Made by a program: the position numbers and the translations under genes
Part shown: positions 24,936-34,807 of the stretch, one piece after another
Layout of the letters: each line of letters opens with the position of its first letter
Numbering within the stretch: the first letter of the stretch is position 1
The notes under the pieces: model-generated
Databases searched by the model: none
The model's input: only the letters and a program-made list of their open reading frames with translations
Told to the model about the DNA's origin: nothing
Assembly: GCA_035578905.1 (NCBI GenBank)
Contig: JAQJVL010000030.1
Span: 931,159 to 995,158, forward strand
Length of the DNA stretch: 64,000 nucleotides
Source of the DNA: Stictocephala bisonia
Taxonomy: Eukaryota; Arthropoda; Insecta; Hemiptera; Membracidae
Reading direction: 5' to 3'

Positions 24936-27900
24936 CAAATTAATTAAAAGTATCGCAATCGGAAAGGATCGGTATCATTTTTAACCTAGTTGTTTCTATA
25001 AAATTAAAAATATTATTGCTTTTAAAATTTAAATTTAAAATATCAATGGCTAAAATTTATCACTTCGGACAAAATCGAAAATAGTTTTGTAACTATTAGC
25101 ATCTTGAAATAATTTGACATTTTCAAAATGGTTCAAAACGGTTTTTTGTGGAAGTAAAACTCGTCAATAAAAGTTATACAATAGGCCAGCCAATCAGTCA
25201 AACATGTTACATATATATCCAGTTTATCGTATGTCACAGAACCAGTCCAACAAAGTTCCACAGTAGGCCAGCCAATCAGTCAAACTTGTTACATATATAT
25301 CCAGTTTATCGTATGTCACAGAACCAGTCCACCAAAGTTCCACAGTAGGCCAGCCAATCAGTCAAACTTGTTACATATATATCCAGTTTATCGTATGTCA
25401 CAGAACCAGTCCACAAAAGTTCCACAGTAGGCCAGCCAATCAGTCAAACATGTTACATATCTATGCAGTTTATCGTATGTCACAGAACCAGTCCACAAAA
25501 GTTCCACAGTAGGCCAGCCAATAAGTCGCACACGTTGCATATCTCTCTCGATTATCGTATGTCACAGAACCAGTCCACAAAAGTTCCACAGTAGGCCAGC
25601 CAATAAGTCGCACACGTTGCATATCTCTCTCGATTATCGTATGTCACGGGAACCAGCCAGACGTCAGGAAGCGGGCTATTATGACATAACACTTTCCACA
25701 GTAGTGTCTCGGTTTTTATACTTGCACGGGAAAGCCCCCGCAGCTAGGATTCGAGTGAACATTTCAGTTTTTGCCTCAAAATTGCTACTCGTGGCAAACA
25801 ATAGTATAGCTGGAGCATTGTAATAGCTAGAAGTGTCGCTTGTATCGACGAGTCCCTGCATTTCACTTCCTTCTAAGTTTAGTGCTCTACTGCCTTGCAT
25901 TTTGTTTTCGCAAATCACGTCCTCTAGAAGCGAGAGACAGTCTGAAAGTGAATTAAATTTAGAGAGAAAGGAGTTTACATCTTGCTATGTTGTTCGAGTA
26001 CACGTAAAATTATTAAGTGATAATTGAAAACACAGAGAGTACAACAGAATAAACTGACGCGAGACAAATTATGAACAAGATCTCATGTGCATAAATCAGA
26101 GAAATCAAGTGCGAAAAAAACGGGACAAGAGAAAATGTATAACATTAAATTGCTTTTAAGTTTAAACGTCATAAAATTACTAACAAAACATTTGTTAAGG
26201 GTCCCTTATTTCTCCCTTTAAACCAGAAGATGTAAAACATATTACACTTTTGGTATTTGCGTATACAGTTATTATTTTAATGTTATGATATAGGAAAATA
26301 TATTTTATATCAGTCTAAGTTTAGTTTAATCTAAATAATAGTTCTGTGATTTTGTAAAGACACTGCCTCACCTGTAATGATTAAAAGACATTTGTTATTA
26401 CAAAGAATTCTTATATTGACTTAAGACAACATACATGACTATTTCTTCTTTGAGTTCTTTATTGGAAAATGTAACTAATTTAAGAATTTAATTTAATCTG
26501 ACGATGCCTACATTGTAGGCGAAAGGCCTCACGTAATACAATATTTTATTGGAATGCTTGAGATTTTCTTAAATTAGATACATGACTATTACAATTAATT
26601 TAGTCGTATGTTTTGTTTTGTGTATGAAGATTTTAAAAATATTTTAATGGTTAATATTTTTAATAAGTTTAATACAGTAACTAAGAGTACCATGGTGTCA
26701 TTTAAATGTTAAAATTGATAATAATATTACATATAAGTTATATTACCTTTATTAGTCTAAATATGAATTTAAGAGACACCGTAATAGCTATTTTCAGTGT
26801 AAAAAGAAATGTGCTGAAACAAGATTAAAAATCGTTGAACAATTAAAAATAATTTTAAAATCTTCAAAAATAATTTAAGATAGTATTACGTGTAGTTACA
26901 TTTTTGCAGGTTAAAATTGTTTCATTTTTGTTTTCAGGGTACCCCAACATTGGCTCTTCTTGTAGCCTGTATATGCCTGGAACTGGTGGTTTCCACCCCT
27001 GTAGCGTAAGTACTACTATTCTTTTGCAATAAACACTCCGTATAAAGAAAATATTTATTGTTTGTGCTACTATTTTACAGTTATTTGATGTGCTTTTAAA
27101 GTGGGCATTCCAAAATAGTTAATAGAGTGTACCTTTAGCTAATGTATATTATGTTTGTATGTGGGTAGGAAGGACACACAATTAATCCGTAAGTGTGTGG
27201 GTGGGTTGGAGGACTGTCAAAGTTGACGACCTTCTCCCATCCGCTCACAGACGTGCGATGTTGGGGGTCCTTCAGTGCAACCAAATAGATTAAAAATACT
27301 TGAATTTGTGAACTTTGTAAACTTGAATGAAATATAACATTTGTTTGCAGGCCTGTGATAAATCCTGTTCCTGTAGAAGGTAATGCAAAAACTGAAGTGC
27401 TAGTGGGAGTTCTTGATGAAGTGGAAAGAAGGCAAGACTTTGAGGATGATCAGAAGGCGAGCGAAGCCGTAACTCATCACCATTACCATTCTGGCCATGT
27501 GGATCATGTACACAAACACGAAGGTCATGCCGAACATGGTCACAAACATCACGGGGTGGCCGAACACGCCCACAAACACGAGGGACATGCTTCCCACGGT
27601 CACAAACATCACGGACACGCTGACCACTCCCACCAACATCAGGGACACGCCTCTCACGGGCACAAGCACGAGGGACATGCATCCCACGGGCATCACCACG
27701 GCGGAGAGTTTGGACATGGCCACAAGCACACTGGACACGCATCTCACGGACACAAGCATCACGGACATCATGGTCATGACCATAAGCATCAGGGACATGC
27801 CGCTCACGATCACAAACACCACGGACAAGCTGAACATGCGCATCATCATGGAGGTGAATTTGGACACGGACACAAACACACTGGGCATGCTGAACACGGC

Positions 27901-28785
27901 CACCATCACGGAGGAGAGTTTGGCCATGGTCACAAGCACACTGGACACGCCGAACATGGTCACCATCATGGAGGGGAATTTGGTCATGGCCACAAGCACA
28001 CTGGAACTGCATCTCATGGACATCATCATGGGGGTGAGTTTGGTCATGGGCACAAACACACTGGAACTGCCTCTCATGGACATCATCACGGCGGAAAGTT
28101 CGGTCATGGACACTCCCACCATGGGTCAGCAGACCATAGTCACCATCATGGAGGTAGCTTCGGGCATGGACACAAACACACTGGAACAGCATCACACGGA
28201 CACCACCACGGAGGTGAATTCGGACATGGCCATAAACACCATGGTTCAGCAGACCACAGCCACCACCACGGAGGTAGCTTTGGACACGGACACAAGCACA
28301 CTGGGTCCGCCTCACACGGACATCATCACGGTGGAGAATTCGGTCATGGACACAAACATACCGGCTCAGCTTCCCACGGTCATCATCACGGCGGTGACTT
28401 CGGCCACGGTCACAAGCACCATGGATCTGCAGATCACAGTCACCACCACGGTGGCAGCTTCGGCCACGGCCACAAGCACCAGGGGTCAGCCAGCCATGGA
28501 CATCATCATTCCGGACACGCCAGCCACGCTCACCACCACTCTGGCCATGCCGCTCACGGACACCACCACTCTACCCCTGACGATGGTGGATACGGAGGTG
28601 GACATCACGACGAATTTGATGACGTTACCTTCTACGCTAACGCCCGTGCCGCTTTTGACGATGGTGCTGCTAGCCAAGTCATCGCTATCCCTGCTGAAGC
28701 CCAGGCCCAGGTAGTAGCTATCCCTGCGGAGCCGCTGGTCGGAATCCAGCAACAACCTATAGTCCAGCTCATCGAACACCCCTGA
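23789..28785 (+). CDS. HRP1: secreted histidine-rich decapeptide-repeat protein (3 coding exons)
   Basis: Exons are 23789-23791 (the ATG alone, followed by GTAGGT), 26938-27005 and 27351-28785. The sum is 1506 nt, an open frame of 501 residues. Exon 2 supplies a signal peptide beginning MGTPTLALLVACICLELVVS, with likely cleavage after VVS. A short linker follows, then from 27475 there are 37 consecutive decapeptides of form HxHxHxGxxx. From the sixth unit on they mostly alternate as a 20-residue super-unit, one half ending GGEFG or GGSFG. The C-terminus is non-repetitive, with two AIPAE-type segments and a Gln-rich end. No enzyme domain is visible; the His triplets (H at i, i+2, i+4) suggest binding of divalent metal. 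An in-frame ATG at 23765 would add eight residues but has poorer start context than 23789. The family is not one I can name; cuticle, saliva or gland secretion are all possible. Confidence 0.85.
24889..24931. repeat. (TA)n microsatellite
   Basis: An uninterrupted TA dinucleotide run of about 21 copies inside HRP1 intron 1. Confidence 0.95.
25182..25660. repeat. 82-bp tandem array in HRP1 intron 1
   Basis: The motif TAGGCCAGCCAAT recurs at 25182, 25264, 25346, 25428, 25510 and 25592, exactly 82 bp apart, giving about 5.7 units. The last two units carry a changed segment (CGCACACGTTGCATATCTCT) not found in the first four, which shows two unit subtypes. Short open frames in it are by-products of the repeat. 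Confidence 0.9.
26938..27005 (+). CDS. HRP1 exon 2, signal-peptide exon
   Basis: This 68-nt exon lies between TTTTCAG and GTAAGT. It is entered in phase 0 straight after the start codon and left in phase 2 (two bases, GC, carried over). It encodes a hydrophobic core (TLALLVACICLELVV) typical of a signal peptide. The same length and phases recur in the exon at 34740, which is good evidence that both are real. Confidence 0.85.
27475..28584 (+). repeat. HRP1 decapeptide array, 37 units of 30 bp
   Basis: Units begin at CAT 27475 and the last begins at CAC 28555, exactly 36 x 30 bp apart, so no register-breaking insertion or deletion has been tolerated. Much of the array is a 60-bp super-repeat (two decapeptides). 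Third-base differences between units are frequent (CAC/CAT, GGN), so the protein is more conserved than the DNA. Confidence 0.93.
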
Positions 28786-28990
28786 GAACCCGGCCCCGTC
28801 ACCAACCCACCTCAAGTCATTCCATGTAGTAACTTATTTATTGTTGGCGCTTTGGCGTCCTTGTTTACCTAATCTTGTTACATTATTATTTATTGTTAAA
28901 AATTTGACTGATTCACCGTGTTTTGTACTTTTGTATGTGTATAGCTGGATATCGTATATCGACGAATGTATTATTGTTGTAAGTTTTGTT

Positions 28991-28996
28991 AATAAA
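28991..28996 (+). terminator. HRP1 polyadenylation signal
   Basis: AATAAA about 205 bp after the HRP1 stop codon, followed within 25 bp by an A-rich then T-rich stretch. It is the first canonical signal after the stop. Confidence 0.65.
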
Positions 28997-29286
28997 GTAA
29001 TTTAACAACACAAAAAGTTTGATTTCAATTTATTTAGACACCCTTGACATCATAGTGATCGAATAAAGTTTCTGAACATTTAATGTAATTTTTTATAAAA
29101 GTAATCAATTAATTTTATTATTGGTAGTATCCTAATTAACATATGAATGAATGAAAAAGCCTTTACTTGTGAAGAAGTTACAATACAGTCCTCTTTCCAC
29201 TTAACCACTCATATCACATTTAAGTAGAAATAAAAAAACGAAAGAATACACAATTTTATGGCCATATAAGTGTAAAAAAGTAGAAA

Positions 29287-29348
29287 TACTACGGTGATCG
29301 ATTTCGTAAACGTTGTAAATGTCGTTTACTGAATCGATCACCGTAGTA
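29287..29348. repeat. Near-perfect hairpin, 26-bp arms
   Basis: TACTACGGTGATCGATT at 29287 and AATCGATCACCGTAGTA ending 29348 are exact inverted complements. Pairing continues inward (CGTAAACG with CGTTTACT, two mismatches) around a loop of about 10 nt. GATCGATTTCG is also found near 63463 in a similar context (AAATCGATCACCATA), so this may be a mobile-element end rather than a small RNA. Confidence 0.7.
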
Positions 29349-31404
29349 CAGTATTTGCAATCTTGTGTGTTCATTTTGAAACACATTTGAGTAGTGTGGT
29401 GTTAACTTGTATTGCGTTTTGTTAGTTCAGTGTGGCATCTAAATTTAACTTCTATTTAAAGATATATTATTTTTCAAATTTTTGTGTTTCATATGGTTTT
29501 TAAACAGTGGAGTTGAATTTAAGCAGTTTTTCCATTTGTTCAATTTCCTTTCTTTATGTTTTAAATTCTTTACGACATAATGACTTTACTACGAACAGAT
29601 AGAACGTACCTTCCATCGATCGATAGACTGTACGGGATTATAACGGCTGTGGGAGACACGACGTGACAGTGATCGGATACTGTGCGACTTGATCAATAGG
29701 TCAGAATCTGGCGGAGCCAAAATATGGCACAGTGTTACCAGCGCGGCGTGTCCAATGGGGTGTTACAAGCACGTGTAACATAGTTGGATCACTGAGACGT
29801 TTATATACGCTTTCTCCCGACACACGAAGGCCAGGACAATTCCCTTGTTTGTAGACATATGGCACTCCGTGTTATGAAATGGTATAGCCAATGTGAACAC
29901 ATAGGAGAACTGTTTAGCAATACTCCTTCCTATGGTTAGCTGATATACATACATTACAATTATTAGTTTGGGTTTGTTCAACAAACCAAGTTTGTCTGAT
30001 TCAATGGACTAGGTTCGTAAATTTAAATCTATGTAGCGGAAAAAAGTAGTTTAGACTATACAGTTTTTGGAAAACGGATGAGTTGTGGGTTGGATTGTTT
30101 GAGCTTGCTATTAGAATCAACTGTAAGCTAAAATTACTTTTAAACAACATTATTATAACATGATTTTTTTACTTCAAAATTCACATATTCAAAAAATAGA
30201 ATTAGTAGATCAGTAGTTTAAGTTGAGAACATTATTTATGATTATCTCTTTTATGGGTTGCCCATGCCTACTTTTCAGGTAATAGTGGCAACAAGACCTC
30301 ATTTCATTTATTATTGCAGGAGACATTAACATTGTTTTGCACAGGTTAATAGCACATAGTCAATAGTTGGTAGTTATAATAGCACCTCTTCTACAGATAT
30401 AATGTACAGAAAAAAAAACATCGAATAAGCAGCACCTAGAGAAAACTCTGAAAATCTAACTCAGCTGCTTCCAAAAAAAATTAATAAAAACCCTTATTAC
30501 AAAAAGGATAAGTGGAAGATCTAAACAAATTTGAAACATGACACACCACATTCATGTGTGGACAAACAACCAGTTTTGATAAACCAAGCTTGCAACATTT
30601 CTTTGAACTTTACCAGCGTTTCACTCCCATACTAGTGTGCCAAAATTGAATACGAATACAATGAATTATATGTCAGTTATATTATTTACGTTTATAAAAC
30701 ATGCACGATCAGATCATTACAATGGACAAACAATTATATCTATGACAAGAAACTTCCATATTTAGTATGCATGCAGTAGTAGAAGTATGCAGTTCAAAGT
30801 TCTTATAAACATCGTTCGTAGAAGTTAATCTACATATAACTTAAGAGTCTTAAGAACAATGACAAAACACGACTCGGTTTGTAATAACAATCTTATCGCA
30901 ACACTTCAAGTGTTATTTGATAGGTAAAGAACTGTTCTACTAGTGTTGTTCATAAGTCAATTTTTGTAAAATATTAAAAATTTTAAATAGTTTTTCACAA
31001 TTAATATGCAAAAATACCTCACTACAATAAATAATAAACACGAACCGTACTGATAGTAAGATGTCTACTAGAGGACTAACGACATCCCACCGTGGTTTGG
31101 CAGTTTGGAAAACGGCCACAAAATATATGAACTGATTTTAAAATAATTATTATATAATATATCATGAAAAGTGTGCAAAATACAGACTGCAATACGAACA
31201 GTATTGTACATTTGTCCTATGACAGTGGTTCAAAGTTTGAAATCCTTTCCAGTTTTGTACGAAGAACACTCCCGTAATGAGCGAAGTGATTGACATATGA
31301 ACTGGCAAGGAAGTAGTTGGTCAGTGTTATTGCTATGACGTAAGGGTACAATGGGCCACACATTACCTCTCCCTCGTTACAACAACAGAGGAGTGGATAT
31401 CAAC

Positions 31405-31710
31405 ATTAGTGCACTGTATGATTAGTCGGCACTACTGGAACGTCTTGTGTAGATTGTACGAGGTGACAGGTTCTATGTTTGGTCCTTTTAATACTAACAC
31501 GGTGACCGTTCAATGGTTGCCATCGACAACCATGATTACTAGAGACGTCTGGGATGTCAAATGCCTGGATATCAGACTAGTAATAAATGATTCTAAGGAA
31601 CAGTGAACGTTAGTAACAATGACTACACTCATTCATCTACACTTATCACACTAATTCGCCTCTCATATTCAACCATATCTATACAATCGGTGACTTAATA
31701 ATTAATCATA
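31405..31710 (+). mobile_element. Dispersed repeat A, opposite-orientation copy
   Basis: It contains CGGCACTACTGG, GATTGTACGAGG, CAATGGTTGCCATCGAC, GGATATCAGAC, TCTAAGGAACAGTG and CACTCATTC, the reverse complement order of the 17.8-kb copy, with internal deletions. Confidence 0.6.
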
Positions 31711-33550
31711 GTGAAAGTTTACGCAGATCTTTTGAAAAAAAGAAATTTTACATAAACCGCTTATGTACTCATAGTTTTGCTTATATTAAAGCTAGTCAAA
31801 CAAACTATTTCGTACATCTAAGTTTTCTTATTAAACCGATTTTAAATTTGACGTTGTAAAACGTATAGTTATAGAAAGTTCTAAAATGTTTCAACATTCG
31901 TCTCATAGTTCAGACATTTTTATTTCAGTCAGTCTGCTTCGTTTAGGTGTTATGAAATCGACCAAATTACATATAGTGGCTGGGCAATAAGAATGTAAAT
32001 TTAGCAATGTTTTGAATAATAATGCTCCCCAAAATTGAAAAAAAAACTTTAATTTAAATTACAAAGTGTATATGAAACACATTTAAATTTCTGAACAATA
32101 TTTAAGTAAAATTTGTAAACTGATGTATGTCAAAATTGACAAACAGTATACTAGTAAATTTGTACAGTCGAAATCGGATACAATTGTTTGTTATATGCAA
32201 ATAAATGGCTTAAAAATGATGTTTTTAAAAAGTTCAAATAATTACTAGACCTGACAAATCACATTATTTTCATTCATATCTAAGAATTTTTTTGTTTTTA
32301 TAATTTGATTTTCGAAAAGCCAACTTTTTGGTGAAATATAAAATCAAATATTACTTTTAAAATTAAAGTGTTCATTTCCTATAAATAATGGACAGCACCT
32401 CATGACCGTGCTGGGGCAGTTGAAATGTGAAATCACAATGTACAAGTGAAACAACCTTTTTATTTTGAACGCTTACGTTTACAACGAAGTCAGTTATATA
32501 ATAAACAATCGAGTTGTGCATAAGTCATTGCAAACGGCAACTGTAGACTATAAGTAACTTAATGGGAATACTTTTATATTGATAATTATTTGACGATAAC
32601 GCGAAGACGCTTTTTGCATTAATTAGTATGCCTCTTACTAACATATTTCATATTAATAAAAATACAACCACTTTATAACGAGCTGGATCATGTAAAATAA
32701 ATTTCCCTTGGACGAAGGTTTAAAGAAATTAAGAAAATATTTGTCATCGATGTTCCGAAATAGTTTCTTAGTTAACGAAAAGATGCGTTCCCCTAATTTT
32801 AATACCATAAATTGTTTTCTAATTCAATATATCACGCATACCTTACAGAAGTAAAATTCCACCATCCCATCTTGTGATTGAATGTTTTTACCACCTCACG
32901 AAATGCAGCAGACTTTTGAGTACCCGCAAGGCTATAAGTTTGCTGTCTGTTGATATTTCAAAACCCAATTTAGAATAATTATTTTTATTCTTAAAGAGTA
33001 GAGAACATTTTCATTGATGATTTTTATTACATAAGTATGAAAATTAGCGTGTATTACAGAATTCATGCGTTGAAACCATTCTAAGCAGATTGAAACACAA
33101 ACCGACTGCGACAGTTCAAAAAATGTAAAGAAACTATATGAAACCACGATTTTAGCTTTTAAAATAAGAAGCCTGAGAGATAATATGTCCCAAAACCTTT
33201 TAGATTGGACGGAGCATTCAATATGTGTAATTGTCAATATTCTCAATTTTTAACAAGGAGAATAATATGAACGTCTATGAAAATTATTTATTTTTCACGG
33301 GAAATATTTCATAGTATGAACATGCCGTTTTTTGTGAAATAATTTATAATAATAATTTTTCAGCAAATAAGAAGACAAACACAATTAATAATATAGAACG
33401 TATTTACCTCGAATGCAATACAATGAACATATTGTTGTTGGCGCACTCGGACTTGTAAGAGCATTTCTTTATTATTATAATTTTACTATCACAGGCGTTT
33501 AATCACACTGTTGATGAAGAAAAGGTATCTAAACGTTGTTTGTATTTTAT

Positions 33551-33715
33551 GACTGGCGTGGTGGCACAGTGGCTAAGGCTTCGGAGCGCAATTTCCAAGG
33601 TTCGAGTTTTCACAGAGCTAACGGTCGGTACTTTACTCGTTGAATAACCTTCACGCGCAGGCCTGCAGGCTCATTTCAACTGACGAGTGAAGTTAAAAAT
33701 TTTTTAAATATTACA
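33551..33715 (+). mobile_element. tRNA-derived SINE head (box A and box B)
   Basis: GGTGGCACAGTGGCTAAGG resembles a pol III A box region and GGTTCGAGTTTT at 33599 a B box, about 30 bp apart as in a tRNA-like promoter. The sequence cannot be folded into a sound tRNA. An unrelated body (to TTAAAAATTTTTT) follows, as expected of a SINE. Confidence 0.5.
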
Positions 33716-34739
33716 AATTAAAACATAATCACCAGTATCCTTCATTTTAAATTTAAAATTTTTACTTATCTTCAACATACATAAGTGTGAAAAAGATTTA
33801 GGGCCTCTGTTTATTTATCGGGGCGCTCAGGGATGTATGTGCTAGGTGGGAGATTGGGGGAAATTTTCCCAAGGGCTTCAATATCACGCTAAAAATTGGT
33901 ATACGGCGGTTTTTTAGGATGCTGAATCCATTCTTGCCTCAACATTTGTCAGGGGGGGCTCAGAGGTGGATCTACGGACAGTGCTCGTGGGGGGAATTTT
34001 CCCCCCTTGGAAAAATGCCCCCACCCCCACTAGCATCCCTCGTAGAGCCCCTCTCGATAAATTTAGAGGCCAGAAATGAGTTTAGCATCCTCGAAAACTC
34101 CCGCGTAATGGTGTTCAAGCGATTTTTACTTTTTTACGGTTTCCAAATTTAAAAAAATGCATTTTATGCACTTCAGATACAGATTTAGAAAAACAAACAA
34201 ACTGTAGACTTTTTCCTGGGTCTATCCCGAGTATGTTGAAAAACCCCGCATCTCGATACGACCTGGCCGAAAACACTTAGAGGTTTTTAAGTATCTTCCC
34301 TGGAAAAAATTTAGAAGTTTGGGTGTTTTTTAATGTATCTTCCGTTGTCTATATATCAATGGACATTTTAATAAAAGTGCTTTTAATTGTTTCACTTTTT
34401 ATTCGTGTTTTACTATTACAGTGTACAATTCCACCAACGTGTGTGTATTGCTTATTTGTGTGGGTGGGCGAGATACCTGTTTTAGTGTGCATATATAACT
34501 TTGTCAATGTCTGTGGGGTCACAACAATTTGTAATAAGACTGCACATAGTTCCCACAGTCATTAATGCTTCAAAAGTCCAAATGAAACCATTAAACCTCT
34601 TTCATTAAAGAACGTTCATGAGATTATATACATCTGATATACCACGTGGAAAATTTATATTTTATAACCTAAAAATACCCCTTAAAAGTGACTTATGTAA
34701 AAAATAACTTTTTAATTTCAATAACCCGTGTTGTTTCAG

Positions 34740-34807
34740 ATTATAGCAGCTTTGTTGGGCCTCTGCACAGTTGGCGCTTACCATCTAGTACAGGCAAATG
34801 GCGGACA
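34740..34807 (+). CDS. HRP2 signal-peptide exon, possibly shared with HRP3 and HRP4
   Basis: This 68-nt exon lies between TTGTTTCAG and GTAAGT. It has no ATG of its own and, like the HRP1 exon 2, is read in frame when a start codon is spliced directly in front. It exits in phase 2 with CA carried over; joining to the acceptors at 39640, 41078, 54681 or 55538 makes CAA or CAG, all sense codons. No other signal exon was found between here and HRP4. Confidence 0.75.

Larger units (their letters stand above)
29400..34735. other. Spacer between HRP1 and the HRP2 signal exon
   Basis: No convincing gene. It holds repeat A (31405-31710), a SINE head (33551) and, at 33790-34100, GC-richer sequence with C and G runs (GGGGGGAATTTTCCCCCC palindrome near 33990) that looks like a decayed repeat. 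ATG-plus-donor strings that could be a first exon exist (29879, 29932, 30264) but none has a good promoter. Confidence 0.45.

Noticed and set aside
25182..25660. CRISPR-like array
   Set aside because: The whole 82-bp unit is repeated; there are no unique spacers, and the context is eukaryotic.
27290..28815. Long minus-strand and out-of-frame open frames over the HRP1 exon (up to 405 codons)
   Set aside because: The 30-bp repeat lacks stop codons in several frames, so shadows are unavoidable. Only the His frame joins signal-peptide and splice signals.
33551..33612. Functional tRNA gene
   Set aside because: Only A- and B-box-like motifs are present; the acceptor and anticodon arms do not fold, so a SINE head is more likely.
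34323..34565. Hydrophobic 80-codon frame upstream of the HRP2 signal exon, considered as a membrane protein
   Set aside because: It overlaps G-rich minisatellite-like sequence and stops before the 34740 exon; no gene signals.
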